Source of the DNA: Lumnitzera littorea | Taxonomy: Eukaryota; Streptophyta; Magnoliopsida; Myrtales; Combretaceae | Length of the DNA stretch: 64,000 bases | Assembly: GCA_024138015.1 (NCBI GenBank) | Contig: JAMXBB010000006.1 | Location: 73,193,077 to 73,257,076 of the forward strand | Direction: 5' to 3' | Made by a program: the position numbers and the translations under genes | Shown: piece after piece, positions 1 to 11,759 of the stretch | Numbering within the stretch: the stretch's first letter is position 1 | Layout: every line of letters starts with the position of its first letter | The notes under the pieces: model-generated | Seen by the model: only the letters and a program-made list of their open reading frames with translations | Database searches by the model: none | What the model was told of the DNA's origin: nothing

Positions 1-1119
1 AATTCTAAACATTAAATCTAGATTTAATTCTCAAAGATTGAAAGATTTCATGAGCAATTATGATGTTATCTTGAATAAGTCAACCTGGAATGAAAGTACT
101 TTGAAATGGAGAGATAATATCATTAAGCAATGGTCGAAGCTTGCTAGTTAGAAGTTTAGATATGATCTTATATGAAAAGTTGCACAAGCTAATAGGTTTA
201 AATTGTGATAACTCTTCAAGATGGGACACCTTAAGAATAAGAACAATATTGGATTCATTAAAAGGTTCATAGAGTGTATCTGTAAGGGAGAAATCCTTAA
301 CTACCTTTGTAATGAAAGACCCAATAGTTTGCCAATGCAATTCATAGAACTAGCCAAAAAAACTGTTAGGTCCCAGGGCTTTGGTAACACCCAGCTCAAA
401 GATCACATGCCTAAATTGTTCATTATGTTCTTTCGAAATGATATGATGTAGATAGTCCAATACTTCATCCTTATTACCAAATGAACAATTTAGAAATTAC
501 GAGCTACATCTTCTTCTTAATTAATTCATCTCCCTTCCAAGCTCTTAATTAGAAAAATGTTGTTTGCTTCCCTTCTCCTCAAAGTGGATTAGTGAAAGAA
601 ACTAGTATTTCTATCACCTAAACGAAGCCAGTTTAACCAAGATTTTTGAAACTAGAAAATCTCCTCTTGTAAAATTAGTGAATCTAACTCTACCTTGATT
701 CTTATTTCCAATATGCCATCCATAACTTCGACACTCTAGTTTTGCAAGAGACTCAATCGTGCAAACAACTCTTCTATCCTTTTAAGAGTATTATTGTTCT
801 ACCTCTTGCTCCATTGAACCAATGCTCTCCTACAAGTGTCTAATTTTCTCATCAATCCACTCACATTTAGCAAATAAATGCATCTTGACCAAGCTATTTC
901 AACTGTATCCTTATACCCATCTTTGAGTTGCCATCTCATATCATATCTAAACAATCTTGTGCCTCTTCTAACATACTTAAAAAGTTCCATCAACAATGCT
1001 GGATGGTTGGAATAGTCAACAATGAGTTTTATTATCTATGTATCAAAATACTTTAGAGTCCACTCTAAATTTGCTAATCTTCTATCTAATAATTCCCTCA
1101 CCATTCCCTCTTTATATAT
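1..1119 (-). pseudogene. L1-type LINE ORF2 relic, 3' part (end of endonuclease, linker, start of reverse transcriptase); continues beyond window edge
   Basis: Read on the minus strand, this stretch carries the end of the endonuclease domain (around 1119-1060, RELLDRRLAN-like), the endonuclease-RT linker (996-799, with FRYD, LDTCRRAL and WSKR as in plant L1 ORF2 proteins) and the start of the reverse transcriptase (340-80, with QFKPISLCN and SPFQSTFIPG, the family hallmark QFRPISLCN...SPNQSAFIPGR). Many stops and frameshifts separate these blocks, so it is dead. It is the downstream continuation of the endonuclease block at 4510-5061; the two were one frame before a solo LTR inserted at 1120-4504. 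The catalytic palm of the RT would lie to the left of base 1. Assignment to plant L1 elements rests on residues seen here and knowledge of the family. Confidence 0.88.
1115..1119. repeat. Target-site duplication TATAT, left copy, of solo LTR A
   Basis: TATAT directly precedes the LTR 5' end and is repeated exactly at 4505-4509 after the LTR 3' end. Five-base duplications are normal for LTR retrotransposon integrase. Confidence 0.85.
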
Positions 1120-4100
1120 TGTCACATCCTAGCATAGCATAAGATGTACCATCACATAGAAATACTTATTGAAAACTTAACTCAACTTACTCATTCATCA
1201 AAAGATAATATTGTTTACATGATAAGAGGTTTCTACATTAGAGTTACCAGATATTTTGCTACAATTTATGTGTACAACATAATATTTAAATCAAAATATG
1301 AACCAACATTTTGCTTTCCTTTATCATCTTCACAATAATAGGATTCTTAACTTAATACAAGTTCCATACAACAGTCGCTAACTCCAACTCATGCTCTCCA
1401 TATACATATCCTCCTTGAGTGTTGAGGCCCTTTACGATGTAGTTGACTTGAGGATAAAACATTTTATCTCCTCAACTACTGAAGATAAGTGAGAGTGGAT
1501 AACAAACAACATAATATAGACAATATTGCATATCACAACTGAAACATTTCAATCATAACTCGTAAATTCAACTTTACATATGCATTTACCCAACCGGGCA
1601 CTTACTGCCAGCAATGTAGCATGCTATGCTCATGTACATGACATACATCAGTATCGATATCCTATGCCTTCCAAACTTCTTATGATTAGTCGACATAGCC
1701 AGGCATCTAGATATAATGTCGAGGAACCTAAAGCAATAAGGAGTTGCCTGAGAGTAAGACCCCCACCAAATTAGACTATACATTATAGTCTACCATTTTC
1801 AAAAAGAGCAACAAGGAGCTACCTAAAAGTAAGACCCCTAACTTTACAAAATTAGACTACATATTGTAGTTCACCAAATCAAAGCGGTAACACCACCAAA
1901 TTAGACCACACATTGCAGCTTACCAAATCAAAGTGGCAACACTACCAAATTAGACTACATAATGTAGTCTACCAAATTTGACTATCAAAATAGTCACAAT
2001 GTTTGGGCAATGTAATCTATATGCTGCCAAAACCTGAGTTCACAAAGTCATGCTTTTTCCATGATCATTTGGAAGCCTCATTCTAAAAGTTTTGACCTGT
2101 AGGTCCCTTTTTGGTGTCATGCCATACCATGATATGTAATAGAAACTCAAGAATATCAATTAACACAATCAATCTTCAAGTTTTATTCAACCTAGTTATT
2201 TGATTCTAGTTTTCAAATTCTCCCTAGCGGAATTCTAGTATCTTACTTAGGGTTCACTTAGGTGAACACCTAGAAGATTGACTTAACAATCACTCAACTT
2301 CTCTAGTTAGTATAATCATTTGTAACACAAATCATTGCCTAATATGGCAACATAACAGTTTAACTAGAATATAGTTACTTTTATTGAAAATTACCACATC
2401 AACATCCATTATAGTAGCACATCAATTCAACTGAGATATGCCCATATTTAAACAACACAACATCAAATAGTACGTAGTGTTATGGGTAGCTATATATCTA
2501 CTCCAAGCATAGATTAGATCCACTTACCTAGGCTTAGTAATAATGCAAAATCCTAAACTTCACAACGTAGTCCTTTCTTACTTATCACACCTATAAAAAT
2601 ATAATACAATCTTCAAATCAAGTATAGGTCAAACCTAAATTATTATAAGTTTTCATTTTCACGTTTTTAAACTTCATTTGATTATATTTTACTCATTTCT
2701 CATCCAATTTCAGTAAACTTTATATTGTCACGATCGTTATTTTGAATACTATTAATATATATTAAGAAACAAGATTGATCAATATTTTTAAAAACCCAAA
2801 AATATCCCTTTCGTATCACGACTCGACTATATGCTATCCTAACTCTAAAATTGACCCGAGTAAGCTTTAGTACTGAACTAAAAACCATAAAAATTATACT
2901 TTCCAAATTTGTCCAGTAACACTTATTATACCCCAAAGTGTTCGTTTTACGTAATTTGACAAGTATCTTACTAATCTTAATCCTAATACTAATTATTATA
3001 TTACATATTAAGCCAATATAGAAGCTTATATTAGGAAAATACAAAATAAATAGTATACAAGCCCAATTAATCTCACGAAAAATCCCATAAACTTATAAAA
3101 ATATGTAGGTTAATAATCAATCATTAATTACACTAAATTGGCTATTATCTATTTTTACAAAAATAGGGGTTTTAGCTTGAAATAACGAAAAATTAGAGAA
3201 ACTAAACAAATCTACATATGAGATAAAAATTAAATATTCCAAATATCATTATAAACATCCAGAAGTCTAAACATGTAAGGCACATTCATTAATTTCATCA
3301 AAAACTAATTATTTCAACAATTAGGTAAAATTGGGGGTTTTATTCAAAATAATTATAAAAAATAGTAAACATGATTAATTTAAAAAATTATTGTTACCAT
3401 AATTAAATATATATATTAGGTGTATTACATACAAAATTGAGCTCGAAACAACATTATCTAATATTTATAAAAATTTATTCAATTTTTTCCTAAATAGGGA
3501 ATTTTCTTAGGGAACTCATATTTTCACTAATTATTTAATTAAAATAAAATCACTACATTAATCTACACCTAAAGTAATCACAAGAAACCAAATTTCATAA
3601 TTAATTGATAACATTTGATATTTTTATCAAATTTAACAAATTACAAACAGAAAATTGGTTTACCTGAACTAGCCACCTTCGATGGCCACTTTTGACCACC
3701 ACTTAGCCGCCGCACCATGTCAGAAGAGTTTCTTCGGCTACCCTTTATTAGACCACCAAGCCCTAACAAGTCAGGTTGTAGATAACCTATTGAATTGCCT
3801 TAACCTAACTCCTACCTTATTTCTTATTCTATTTTTACTTTATTTTTTTCTAACTTTTTAAAATTGTTTTCTTTTATTTTTAGAGTTCCAAAATATTGAA
3901 TTTGAGGGATTGAGTTCTATTTATATTTTTTGAACTTTTCATAATCAAATAAAATTTAGACATATGTATGACACATGTCAATTTTCCATTTTCTTAGAGG
4001 ACATGTGTCATTTTCTCATCAAGTAAGTGTTAACTCACCATTTCCAATTAATACCAACTTGACACATCATTTGATGACTCATCCATGCAATTTTTTTATT

Positions 4101-4504
4101 AATTTTCCATTATTTTACCTAATTTTTATAATTCATTATTATTTTATGTATATATTAAATACATATAATTTATTTCACATGTAATAAATGTATATTATGT
4201 ATAGTTTAACTTCATTTATTATTTTTGAAAGTTAATTAATTTATCTTTAATATCTGTCTATATTTAAAAGCTCAAATTTTATAATTATCAGCTTTATTAA
4301 TAAATTAACGTTTTTCTCAAATTAATATTTTTATATAGCTTATTTTGAGAAATTGACTTTACTTAAAGTATTTCATCTAACTTTTCTAACTTTATTATGA
4401 AGTTTGAAATAAAACTGATTACTTAGTCTGGTACCCTAAAACCTTAAATTTAAGGGATTGGATTTTAGGGTTGTTGAATTGGCACGAAATCTTAAGGTAT
4501 TACA
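1120..4504 (+). mobile_element. Solo LTR A, 3385 bp, Ty3/Gypsy type (Tekay/Del-like size)
   Basis: The segment starts TGTCACATCC and ends GGTATTACA, the TG...CA ends of an LTR, and is flanked by the perfect 5 bp duplication TATAT. Inside there is no gag, pol, primer-binding site or polypurine tract, so it is best read as a solo LTR left by LTR-LTR recombination. It splits the endonuclease region of a LINE, and removing it with one TATAT restores the LINE reading frame. Size and ends resemble the solo LTRs at 33985-37767 and 58923-62240. Short open frames inside it (for example 2700-3044 minus) match no known protein and are taken as chance. Lineage (Tekay/Del) is inferred from LTR length and termini only. 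Confidence 0.85.
1733..1985 (+). repeat. Diverged tandem repeats inside solo LTR A
   Basis: Four imperfect units share the core CCAAATTAGACTACATAnTG followed by TAGTCTACCAAA. The first two are about 78 bp and begin with AGCAAnAAGGAG; the last two are about 48 bp and begin GGyAACAC. Internal minisatellites of this sort are common in long Gypsy LTRs. No function can be assigned. Confidence 0.7.
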
Positions 4505-4509
4505 TATAT
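4505..4509. repeat. Target-site duplication TATAT, right copy, of solo LTR A
   Basis: Exact copy of 1115-1119, directly after the LTR 3' end GGTATTACA. Confidence 0.85.
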
Positions 4510-5061
4510 GCCATTACACCATGTAAATCTTTGACTTTTACAGCCTAAATCTATTAAGTTGCAATCATAAATCATTTCGTTAAAGGTTTGAATTTGTTAC
4601 CAAGGTTTCTCGCGGCCACCACTTTTCTCTTCATGATTAGTGATCTATTTAAAATCACCTATTGCTAACCACTTTTCATTCATTGATCTCGTTGTTCTAT
4701 GCAACTTATTCTAGAAAATGATTCTTCTTCCATATTCAGGGCATGCATAAATCCATGAGATTCTTACTCTCCTATCTTGTAACATAATCCAAATATCTAT
4801 TAAATTTGTTATATACTGAATAATCTTCACTTGCAATTGGTTACTCCATAGAAGTGGTAGTCCCCCAAACAGGCTAATCAGTTCTATAAAAAATCCATCT
4901 TCCATCCTAATTCTTCATCTTATACTATCAATATACGACATTTTCTTTCTTGTTTCCAAGGGGAAAACAATGCCAAATCTAAATTTATGAATATGTTGTA
5001 GAAGCTTTTGCATTATCAAGGGCTGACCCAAGCCCTAGCAATTCCACGATAGGGCAATCAT
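4510..5061 (-). pseudogene. L1-type LINE ORF2 relic, 5' part (AP-like endonuclease)
   Basis: Reading down from the ATG at 5061 the frame opens with MIALSWNC, a stop in place of Arg, then GLG: the SWNCRGLG start of plant L1 endonucleases. At 4905-4711 follows GGLPLLWSNQ, the usual GGLALLW motif. Near 4660-4510, frameshifted, come a degraded GDFN block and then DCNLIDLG...QRFTWCNG, matching the endonuclease C-terminus (SGPKFTWCNG). This block is broken by stops and shifts and cannot make an active nuclease. It stops exactly at the TATAT duplication of solo LTR A; the next codons are found at 1119 and below. ORF1 of the same element lies just upstream on the same strand. Confidence 0.88.
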
Positions 5062-5444
5062 GGCCCTTCGATGGTTGAGTGAGGCTAGCTACTAAAGCCT
5101 ATAACATCAATACTCTCCATCTCCTCAACATTAACTTCAACTAAGCGATTATTGAAATCCAGCTTATCTTTAATAGCCCTTTTCCATCTAACATGATTAG
5201 TCCTTCCCTTCCTTCTTAGAACATTCTTCCTTACTTCACACTTTATAAAGTTGTAAACTACATCTTCTTTCCGTTTCTTTGACAGTCCTTCCTTAAATTT
5301 TGAAGTGAAGGAATCATTGGTTCTCTTTAATGATAATTCCTTGAAGGCTTTAGTGATAGGGGATGGGATGCTTACTTTCGATGGAAAGGTTGAACAAGGG
5401 GTTAGGGTTTAGGATGGTAATGGAAGTAAGACTTAAAGGGTTCT

Positions 5445-6924
5445 TCAACATAATACGGTATCGTTTGGTTGTGTGTGTTTTTTTTGTAGCAGAGCTGGTT
5501 TAGGGGGTAGATCTTTGGATAAAATAGATTCCAATGATTGAATCTCAACTAAAGATGAAGGCTTAGGGTTTGTATTGTCATGTGAGGTGGTATTCGAAGT
5601 TATCAGAAGAGGGCTAATGCTATGGGAATTGGTATTTGAAGTCTTGCAACTGATAAGTGAGTCATTATTTTCCTTAGGGTGTAGTTGGGTCAACTTAAGA
5701 TTTGAGTTTTCATGTCGGGTTGGTTCAATAAGGTGGGAAATGTTTGAGATAAGATGGTTTGAAGTTTGTGAAAGGCTAATAAGAGGTACAAGGGTCAAAA
5801 AAGAAGAAGTGTTTGGACTCGGCCTTAAGAAATTGCTGTGGTTTGAAGAAACTAAGCCGATCACTCTTGGAGCCTCTATATGGATAGGTAGCCCATTTAT
5901 ATTTAAGGACTTCTCCAAATTTCTAGCATAAACCATAAAATTCCTTTCCTTTGTAGGATTCACCATTGAATAGTCAAAAAAAGAAATTGCTTCATTCAAA
6001 AGTTGACAACATGTCCCTTTTGAAATCTTCTCTTTTCCTTTATTACTAGCAGGAGGAATATTGTTATTGCCTATTAACAAATTCAGCAACACCTGATTTT
6101 CTAGAACATTCCTTAAATCATTTCCTACTATAATGATTGCAATAATTTCCATAACTTTCCCAAATTGACTATCTCTTCCTCACAATTGTTATGCTTCCTT
6201 GTATTGCCATGATTCCCATCCCTACTAGGTTCAATTTTAGGAAGATTTTTCAAGGGGTGAGCCTTCAACTCATTAGATAAATGTTTGTGAACAAAGTTTG
6301 GAAGATGTTTTCATGGACAAGTTCTCAAAATGTCCAATGATACTACAAGCGAAACAATAATCTAGTATCTTTTCATATTTAAACTGCATACAAACTTTCG
6401 CTTTGGAATTATTCTTTACCCAATAACTTGAAAGAATAGGATTGTTCACTTTCAAAATTACTCTAACTTAAAGAAAGCGCCTTCTTATATCTGAACAATC
6501 CTCCACCACAATCACATTTCCTACTTTTTCTCCTATCTTCCGAACATTTGCAAAAGACATCAAATGTAAGGGTAGATTGTGGATCTGAACCCAAATTGCA
6601 AATTCATCAAAATTTATTTATTCTAAATTTTTCCTTTCATGCTAAAACCTTATATTGAGAGGATAGCCCATAATCGACCACTACTCAAAATCCTTAATTT
6701 GCTATAGAGTGGACTCATTGCCTTTTATCAGGAAGACATTTTGTTTGAGTTGATTAATTGTAACCCAAACCTTATGAATATTATTTATCACCTCGTTCTT
6801 ATTCAACTGCTTATCAGAAAGCACCATTCCAACCATATAACGTTCTTTGCCCAAATCTCAAGACTCTCAAATTGATGAAGTCTTGGCTTGTTCCATCAAT
6901 CTCCTTAGATTATTGGGATTCCAT
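5445..6924 (-). pseudogene. L1-type LINE ORF1 relic (DUF4283 plus CCHC knuckle, gag-like)
   Basis: From a possible ATG at 6924 the minus strand reads a DUF4283 domain (about 6840-6480), with VLSDKQLNKNEVINN, FDEFAIWVQIHNLPLHLM and RRFL.VRVILKV in the order seen in plant LINE ORF1 proteins. A zinc-knuckle segment follows (6400-6290, VCMQFKYEKILDYCFAC..IGH); the fourth ligand Cys is Ser, so the knuckle is incomplete. A serine/proline/asparagine-rich tail (6152-5445) stays open for 235 codons. In the family this protein binds element RNA in ribonucleoprotein particles. Several stops occur in the DUF4283 part. It lies directly upstream of the endonuclease at 5061 on the same strand, the normal ORF1-ORF2 order. 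Confidence 0.85.
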
Positions 6925-7147
6925 CACAAAGGAGTTTGAAATACCAAGGAGCAAAAACAAAGAAGAAGGTTAGGATTGAAAGGATACAAGCAATCTAATG
7001 AAAGAAATAAAGGACGAGATCAATAGAAAGATAGAAATGTAAAAGAGAAATAGAAACATATCTAAACAAATCCTAAAGAATCAAACAAATCTTAAGTATA
7101 GACAAACGAATGCTTTCTACTAGTTGACACCATAAAAATGTAGATAC
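6925..7147 (-). other. Probable 5' leader of the left LINE; no gene seen
   Basis: Sequence between the ORF1 start and the insertion point of the LTR element at 7153. No coding frame or motif is recognisable. The true 5' end of the LINE was not found; it may lie here or beyond 12077, on the far side of the LTR element. Confidence 0.4.
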
Positions 7148-7152
7148 TTCCT

Positions 7153-7464
7153 ATTGACAAGTATTTTTTGATAACTACACTATAAGCTTATATTAGTTGG
7201 CATATTACTTAAGCCTAATCAAATAATCCAATTCGGATACAATTTTCACTAACCCGTTATAAATACCAAAGAAAAACCTTAAGTAAGGGGACTCTCTTTT
7301 TCTATTCTCTTATCTCTTCCGTAACTTTATAATGTCATTTTCATCGTAAAAACACTTACTTAAGTATAGAAGTAACCGTATCGAAACACCCTCTGGTACC
7401 CACGGTAGTTGTTTGTTGTTTTACAAGCATCCACGTATCTAAACAAAAATTAGTAGTTAACAAT
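7153..7464 (+). repeat. 5' LTR of the non-autonomous element
   Basis: 312 bp. It shares long blocks with 11760-12071, including GACTCTCTTTTTCTATTCTC and TTATCTCTTCCGTAA. A TATA-like TTATAAATACC lies near 7258-7268, a plausible core promoter followed by the pyrimidine-rich transcribed leader. Confidence 0.85.
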
Positions 7465-7482
7465 TGGTGCCATATGTGGGCA
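7465..7482 (+). promoter_or_regulatory. Primer-binding site of the non-autonomous element
   Basis: TGGTGCCATATGTGGGCA begins with no spacer after the 5' LTR. It resembles the TGGCGCCGTCTGTGGGA site of Tat-like plant Gypsy elements. The priming tRNA is not assigned. Confidence 0.65.
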
Positions 7483-8461
7483 ATCAGCAATCCATCCCCT
7501 ACGGCTTTGAAGATTTATCAGAATTTTATAATGGAACATTTCTCCTTTTGCGAACCAGTCCAATTCTGGTTTGTCGTAGTTTCATTCCTTATTTTTGGAT
7601 CCTAGATTTGACAAATATGCTGATAGCTCGCCAATTTGTTTGTGGTCTAGAGGATTGCTCTTCCCTTTTTTTTCTTTAAATTTGCATCGATATTTCTTTT
7701 TCTTCACATGTTGATGTCTGAGTATGTGTTTGGTTGGAATTCATGGTTTCCCTAAGGGGTTCCTTTGCTTTTCGAAACCTGTTCGTGCCGTTGAAGTCCA
7801 AGAAATCGCCATGTAACCACTATTTTCTCAGATGCTGGAAATGATGGGATTTCATCCATGCAAATTAATTAACACCTGTTGAAGGTTTGGGACGGATGTT
7901 AGCATATTCTTTGATACAAGAATATATAAAATCTGAAAATTTTGTCTTTTGGCCTTTAGAAACTGCTCCGAAGCTGCCTGGCTTGCTAATCGATTGCCAT
8001 AAATCATAACACTTACACGGTCATGTGGTTTTTTCCTTAGCACTTGCTCATATTATTTTGATTCTATTGCATATAGATTTAAAACAAGCATAAAATCATC
8101 CGTACCGGAGACCTATTAGAGCCGAAAATCTGCTGGTGCGCATAATAGTGAGGTGTCGCATTGCCAAGTTTTTCTTCCAAGTGATTGTCGATGTGCAATT
8201 GTGCCAGGCCGTGCTATTTTATTAAATTGCTGCCAAGAGACTCCAAACAGAGCTGATCTAAAAAACAATACAAAAGTTAAGCAATAGATCCGAGTGTTGT
8301 CGAGCCTTTTGTTTGTGCAAAAGTGGACGAGCAGGAGCTTTAATCGGGTTGAATAGTGCTTTGCCGTCGCTCTTTACAAGTAGCAGCCATGTACAAGAGG
8401 CCTACGATAAACAACAGCAGAGTTTAATGAAATCTTTGAGTCCAACTTGAACTCCTGAGCG

Positions 8462-8703
8462 CTTTCTCAACATTGCCACCAAATGGTTGCAGATAAGATA
8501 AGGCCAAATGAAGTAATTTTTGTTGGATTGATTTATGCATGTAGCCATGTTGGATTGGTCGAGAAAGGTCGCAAAACTTTTCAAACCCGAGTGAGGATTA
8601 TCGTATCAGTCCTTCCCTGTGGCACTACACTTGCTTATTGCATCTGCTCAGTTGATCGGGACCTCTCGATGAGGCTGAAAATCTCATTGATGATTCTGTG
8701 ACG
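8462..8703 (+). pseudogene. Fragment of a PPR gene (C-terminal PPR/E-motif region) inside an LTR element
   Basis: The plus strand reads MVADKIRPNEVIFVGLIYACSHVG and then LVEKGRKTF (split here), which matches the very conserved stretch of plant PLS-class pentatricopeptide proteins (xKPNEVTFVGLLSACSHAG...LVEEGRxxF). A later block, reached by a frameshift near 8670, reads DEAENLIDDSV, as in LLDEAENLI of the E region. Upstream codons (from about 8440) also fit loosely. PPR proteins bind organellar RNA and guide editing or processing. Only about 80 codons remain, with at least one frameshift, so this is a captured or inserted fragment and not a gene. It sits between the LTRs of a non-autonomous retrotransposon that otherwise has no coding capacity. 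Whether it arrived as RNA is unknown; no intron can be tested in so short a piece. Confidence 0.72.
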
Positions 8704-11000
8704 AGCTAGCTGTAATCTCGGACTCCCCATGCTGTTGAATCCGTGCCGAGCAATCTACATGCCGTGCGCTACTCTGCAGTGCCAAGCTACCAAATTCTAG
8801 AGTTGCCGAGCTATTTCGTTTTCGAGAAGTTCATGAACTGTCTGACACCGAGCTCCATGAGAGGGAATCTGAGCATGCAAGCTATCATGTCTGAGCTCTG
8901 GGCTACGACTCAGGCCGATCTTGGTCCTACGCGCTCACTGAGCTTTGAGCCGCATATCACATATTAGCTAGAAGTTTTTCGTGACTACCCCTTGCTCTGC
9001 ATTCTCCGAGCTTGCGAGGCCTATTCATGAAGACTGAACTTTGGAGTATCCAAGCTATTGTGCTCTATTCCACATATTCAAACTGTAGGGGATACGAACT
9101 AAGGAATTTGCCGAGCTATATAATAGCTAAAATGCCGAACTCAAAAGTCCTTTAGTAGAGTTGTGTCATTGGAGCCAAGTTCTTCATTCACCATAGCACC
9201 TTTGCATGTACATCCAAGCTCCGAACTCGTTGTATGTTTATACAAATGTGGTCGGTGCTGCCCCCCTCATCGTTGACCTATTATTTTCTTTAGTACATAA
9301 CTATACTTGTTGAGCTAATTGGTGCGTTGGCGCTTAAATCAGTGGATCCATCACATTGGGTTGTACTTCGTTGACATGTGATCTAAAGACAAAGTGTATT
9401 GACAGCTCGGCAGGGAGTACAGCTCAATTGTAAAGAGCTTCGGGTTTAGGACTGTCGACTAGAAGCTCGCTAAAGCAATAATGGACAATTCTACACCACG
9501 CAAAGAGGAGTTTAGATCAACTTTACCACGGAGTGGCTCAAATCATGTGGCCATGGCATTGTATTGTAGCTTTTCAATTTAAGGAACTCGGAATTATTTT
9601 TATGAGCAGCAGTAGAAGTCCAAACTAAGCTAAAGTGAAAAGCTGAGCTAGATGTTGATCTGCAGCGGCACAATTGAAGATCTAACCTCCAAGCAGCTCT
9701 TCACTAAAAGCTTCATACAAGCCGTAACGAAGTAGAGTCCGGTTAAATCTCCATGAATCCGGGCTGCTTCAAAGGCACCATAAAGTCCAAGAAGTTTCAA
9801 GCAACTAAGCTGTAATCTTACAACTATTGCCGAGCAATCTTTGCCGCAAGCTGAGGCTAAATGGTTTGATGGCCTTGATTTGAATGGCCGAGCATTCCCC
9901 ACTCGCATGTGTCAAGCTGCTGCTCGAGTTGGAGATCCAATGGTTAGCAACAACCTACAATAGATTCACGAATGTGTCAGCGCAATTATTTTCTTTGGAC
10001 GGAGTGTTCGGAATTGTTTGGATCTAGTACGGCCATAGGGTGGCTGAAATTGTGTGATTGCATAGACCGAGGAACTCCAACGAAGAGTAGCAAGAGCTGA
10101 TTAGTGGCTGCTACACGCTCAAATTGCCCAGCTACACTTCGATCTGAACCTTGCACTCCACTGTCCATGCTAACTGCAGAATGCGACAGTTGACGCTCGC
10201 GCCCATGTCCTAGCTTTTTCTTGGATCAAACAGCAGCTGCATCACCGACTTCCTACAAGATACCGAGTTTTGCTCCAACTGTTGGGTCAATGAAGACGGT
10301 TCGAAAGTGAGCTCGACCTCACAATAAAACACATTCCAAGCTACTCATTTAAATTTTTTAGAGCTGTCTAAATTCAAACTTGTCAAGCTACATACTCAAC
10401 ACGAGCCTAAGCTTCTGTGAATTGCAGTAAATCCGAGTTGTCTGTCGGGGAACTTCGAGCTTTATACGGTGGACAACTGCGTTATGGATGGTGACACGTC
10501 TGAGCTTTTAACGATACTTGCTGATCTAGTTGCCTTACATGGATAAAATGCCGAGCTGTTGCTGAATTATTATGCTACTATGCTAAGCTAGATTGATCGG
10601 TGGTGTAACGTGTATTCGCCGCTCTCTTTTGTACAGATTGTGTGTGCCAAACTATTGCGTAAAGCGAGTAAAAATTGCGGCATTTTTAAAGTCCAAACTG
10701 TACGAGAGGTTGGAGAAACACCACTCTGACCTGAACGATAATTTGATGTTGAAGCAGAGCTATCTAAAAGCTCCTCCATCAAGTCCATCCACGTACTCCA
10801 CTCATGAGGTTGAAGCCTCTGCAATTCAGTTGATCGTCACGGTAATAATTCCATGCGAAGGCCAGTCATCCAAGTTTTGGCAACACTAATGCCAAGTTCT
10901 ATTCTACACCGAACATAGCAGTTCAACATGCCGAGAACTTCATGCACTTCACACATTCAAACAAGGTAGCTGCACATGGCAGCCGAGCTGAATTTACTGT
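8704..11000 (+). repeat. CCGAGCT-rich interior of the non-autonomous LTR element
   Basis: The words CCGAGCT, GCCGAGCAATCT and close variants recur about 15 times over 2.3 kb (for example near 8747, 8806, 8850, 9012, 9112, 9830, 9890, 10550 and 10985), and GC content is above that of the flanks. Open frames of 60-98 codons occur on both strands but resemble no known protein. The recurrence suggests an old diverged tandem array or a repeated regulatory word. Apart from this it holds nothing recognisable. Confidence 0.45.
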
Positions 11001-11475
11001 TCCACATGGAATTGCTACAACACTACTAGAGACAAACTTTAGCCGTCCTCCAAATATGCACAAAGCAACTTGCCAAGCCATTCGCAACTTGAGTTCACCG
11101 GTTTATTTCTATTCCTTTGGAGATAAGTACAAGAATTCAAAAATAAACTAGGATTAAACAAACACTCTCCATTTTAAACTCATGCAAGTATAATAGGCTA
11201 AAGGGTAACTCCTTAATAGCTCTAAATCCTACACATTTCGGACAACATGTTAATATAAACTTAACTACTCTATCTAGTAAATAGACGATGAACTACTTGA
11301 ACTCTCTAAGCCATTAAGCGGTAACAGGTAAAATACTTTTAAGTCCTATGAGAGAGCAACAAGATATAAAGTCTTAAGCTCCCTTAAGAGTGATAGGCAA
11401 AAATAGTCCTACACATTTCATGAACAACGAATAAAAGCCCAATGTCCTATATCATTAACGGACTTGAGATCAATT

Positions 11476-11690
11476 AACCTCTTCAAGCTTTCATCTCATC
11501 AAGCGCTTTGGCCTCTTTAGGCCTTCGCCTCATCAGGTGCTCCGATCTTTTCAAGCCTTCACCTCATTAGGCACTTTAGCCTCTTCAAACTCTCACTTTT
11601 TCAAGCATATTGATATCTATAGATGATTCAACCATTGTTGACTTTTCACCTCTTTAGATCTTCAAGGGTCTTGGCCTCTTTAGGCCTTAG
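11476..11690 (+). repeat. Short tandem repeats (about 34-36 bp) upstream of the 3' LTR
   Basis: Successive imperfect units of the form CAAGCCTTCACCTCATyAGG followed by CGCTTTGGCCTCTT occur from 11490 to 11600, with weaker copies up to 11690. They lie in the 3' untranslated part of the non-autonomous LTR element. Confidence 0.65.
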
Positions 11691-11740
11691 ATTACAAAAG
11701 CAACCTCCATAAGTACTCTTTTTGCCAATCTTGTTACCAA

Positions 11741-11759
11741 AGAGAGTGAAGGGGCAAGT
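11741..11759 (+). promoter_or_regulatory. Polypurine tract of the non-autonomous element
   Basis: AGAGAGTGAAGGGGCAAGT directly precedes the 3' LTR start ATTGACAAG. Its purine richness and position fit a plus-strand primer. Confidence 0.65.

Noticed and set aside
5575..5931. 118-codon plus-strand open frame
   Set aside because: It is antisense to the LINE ORF1 tail (5445-6152 minus), which is supported by the domains upstream on that strand.
10588..10889. Overlapping open frames on both strands
   Set aside because: No similarity to any family, and they lie in the CCGAGCT-rich interior of a non-coding LTR element.
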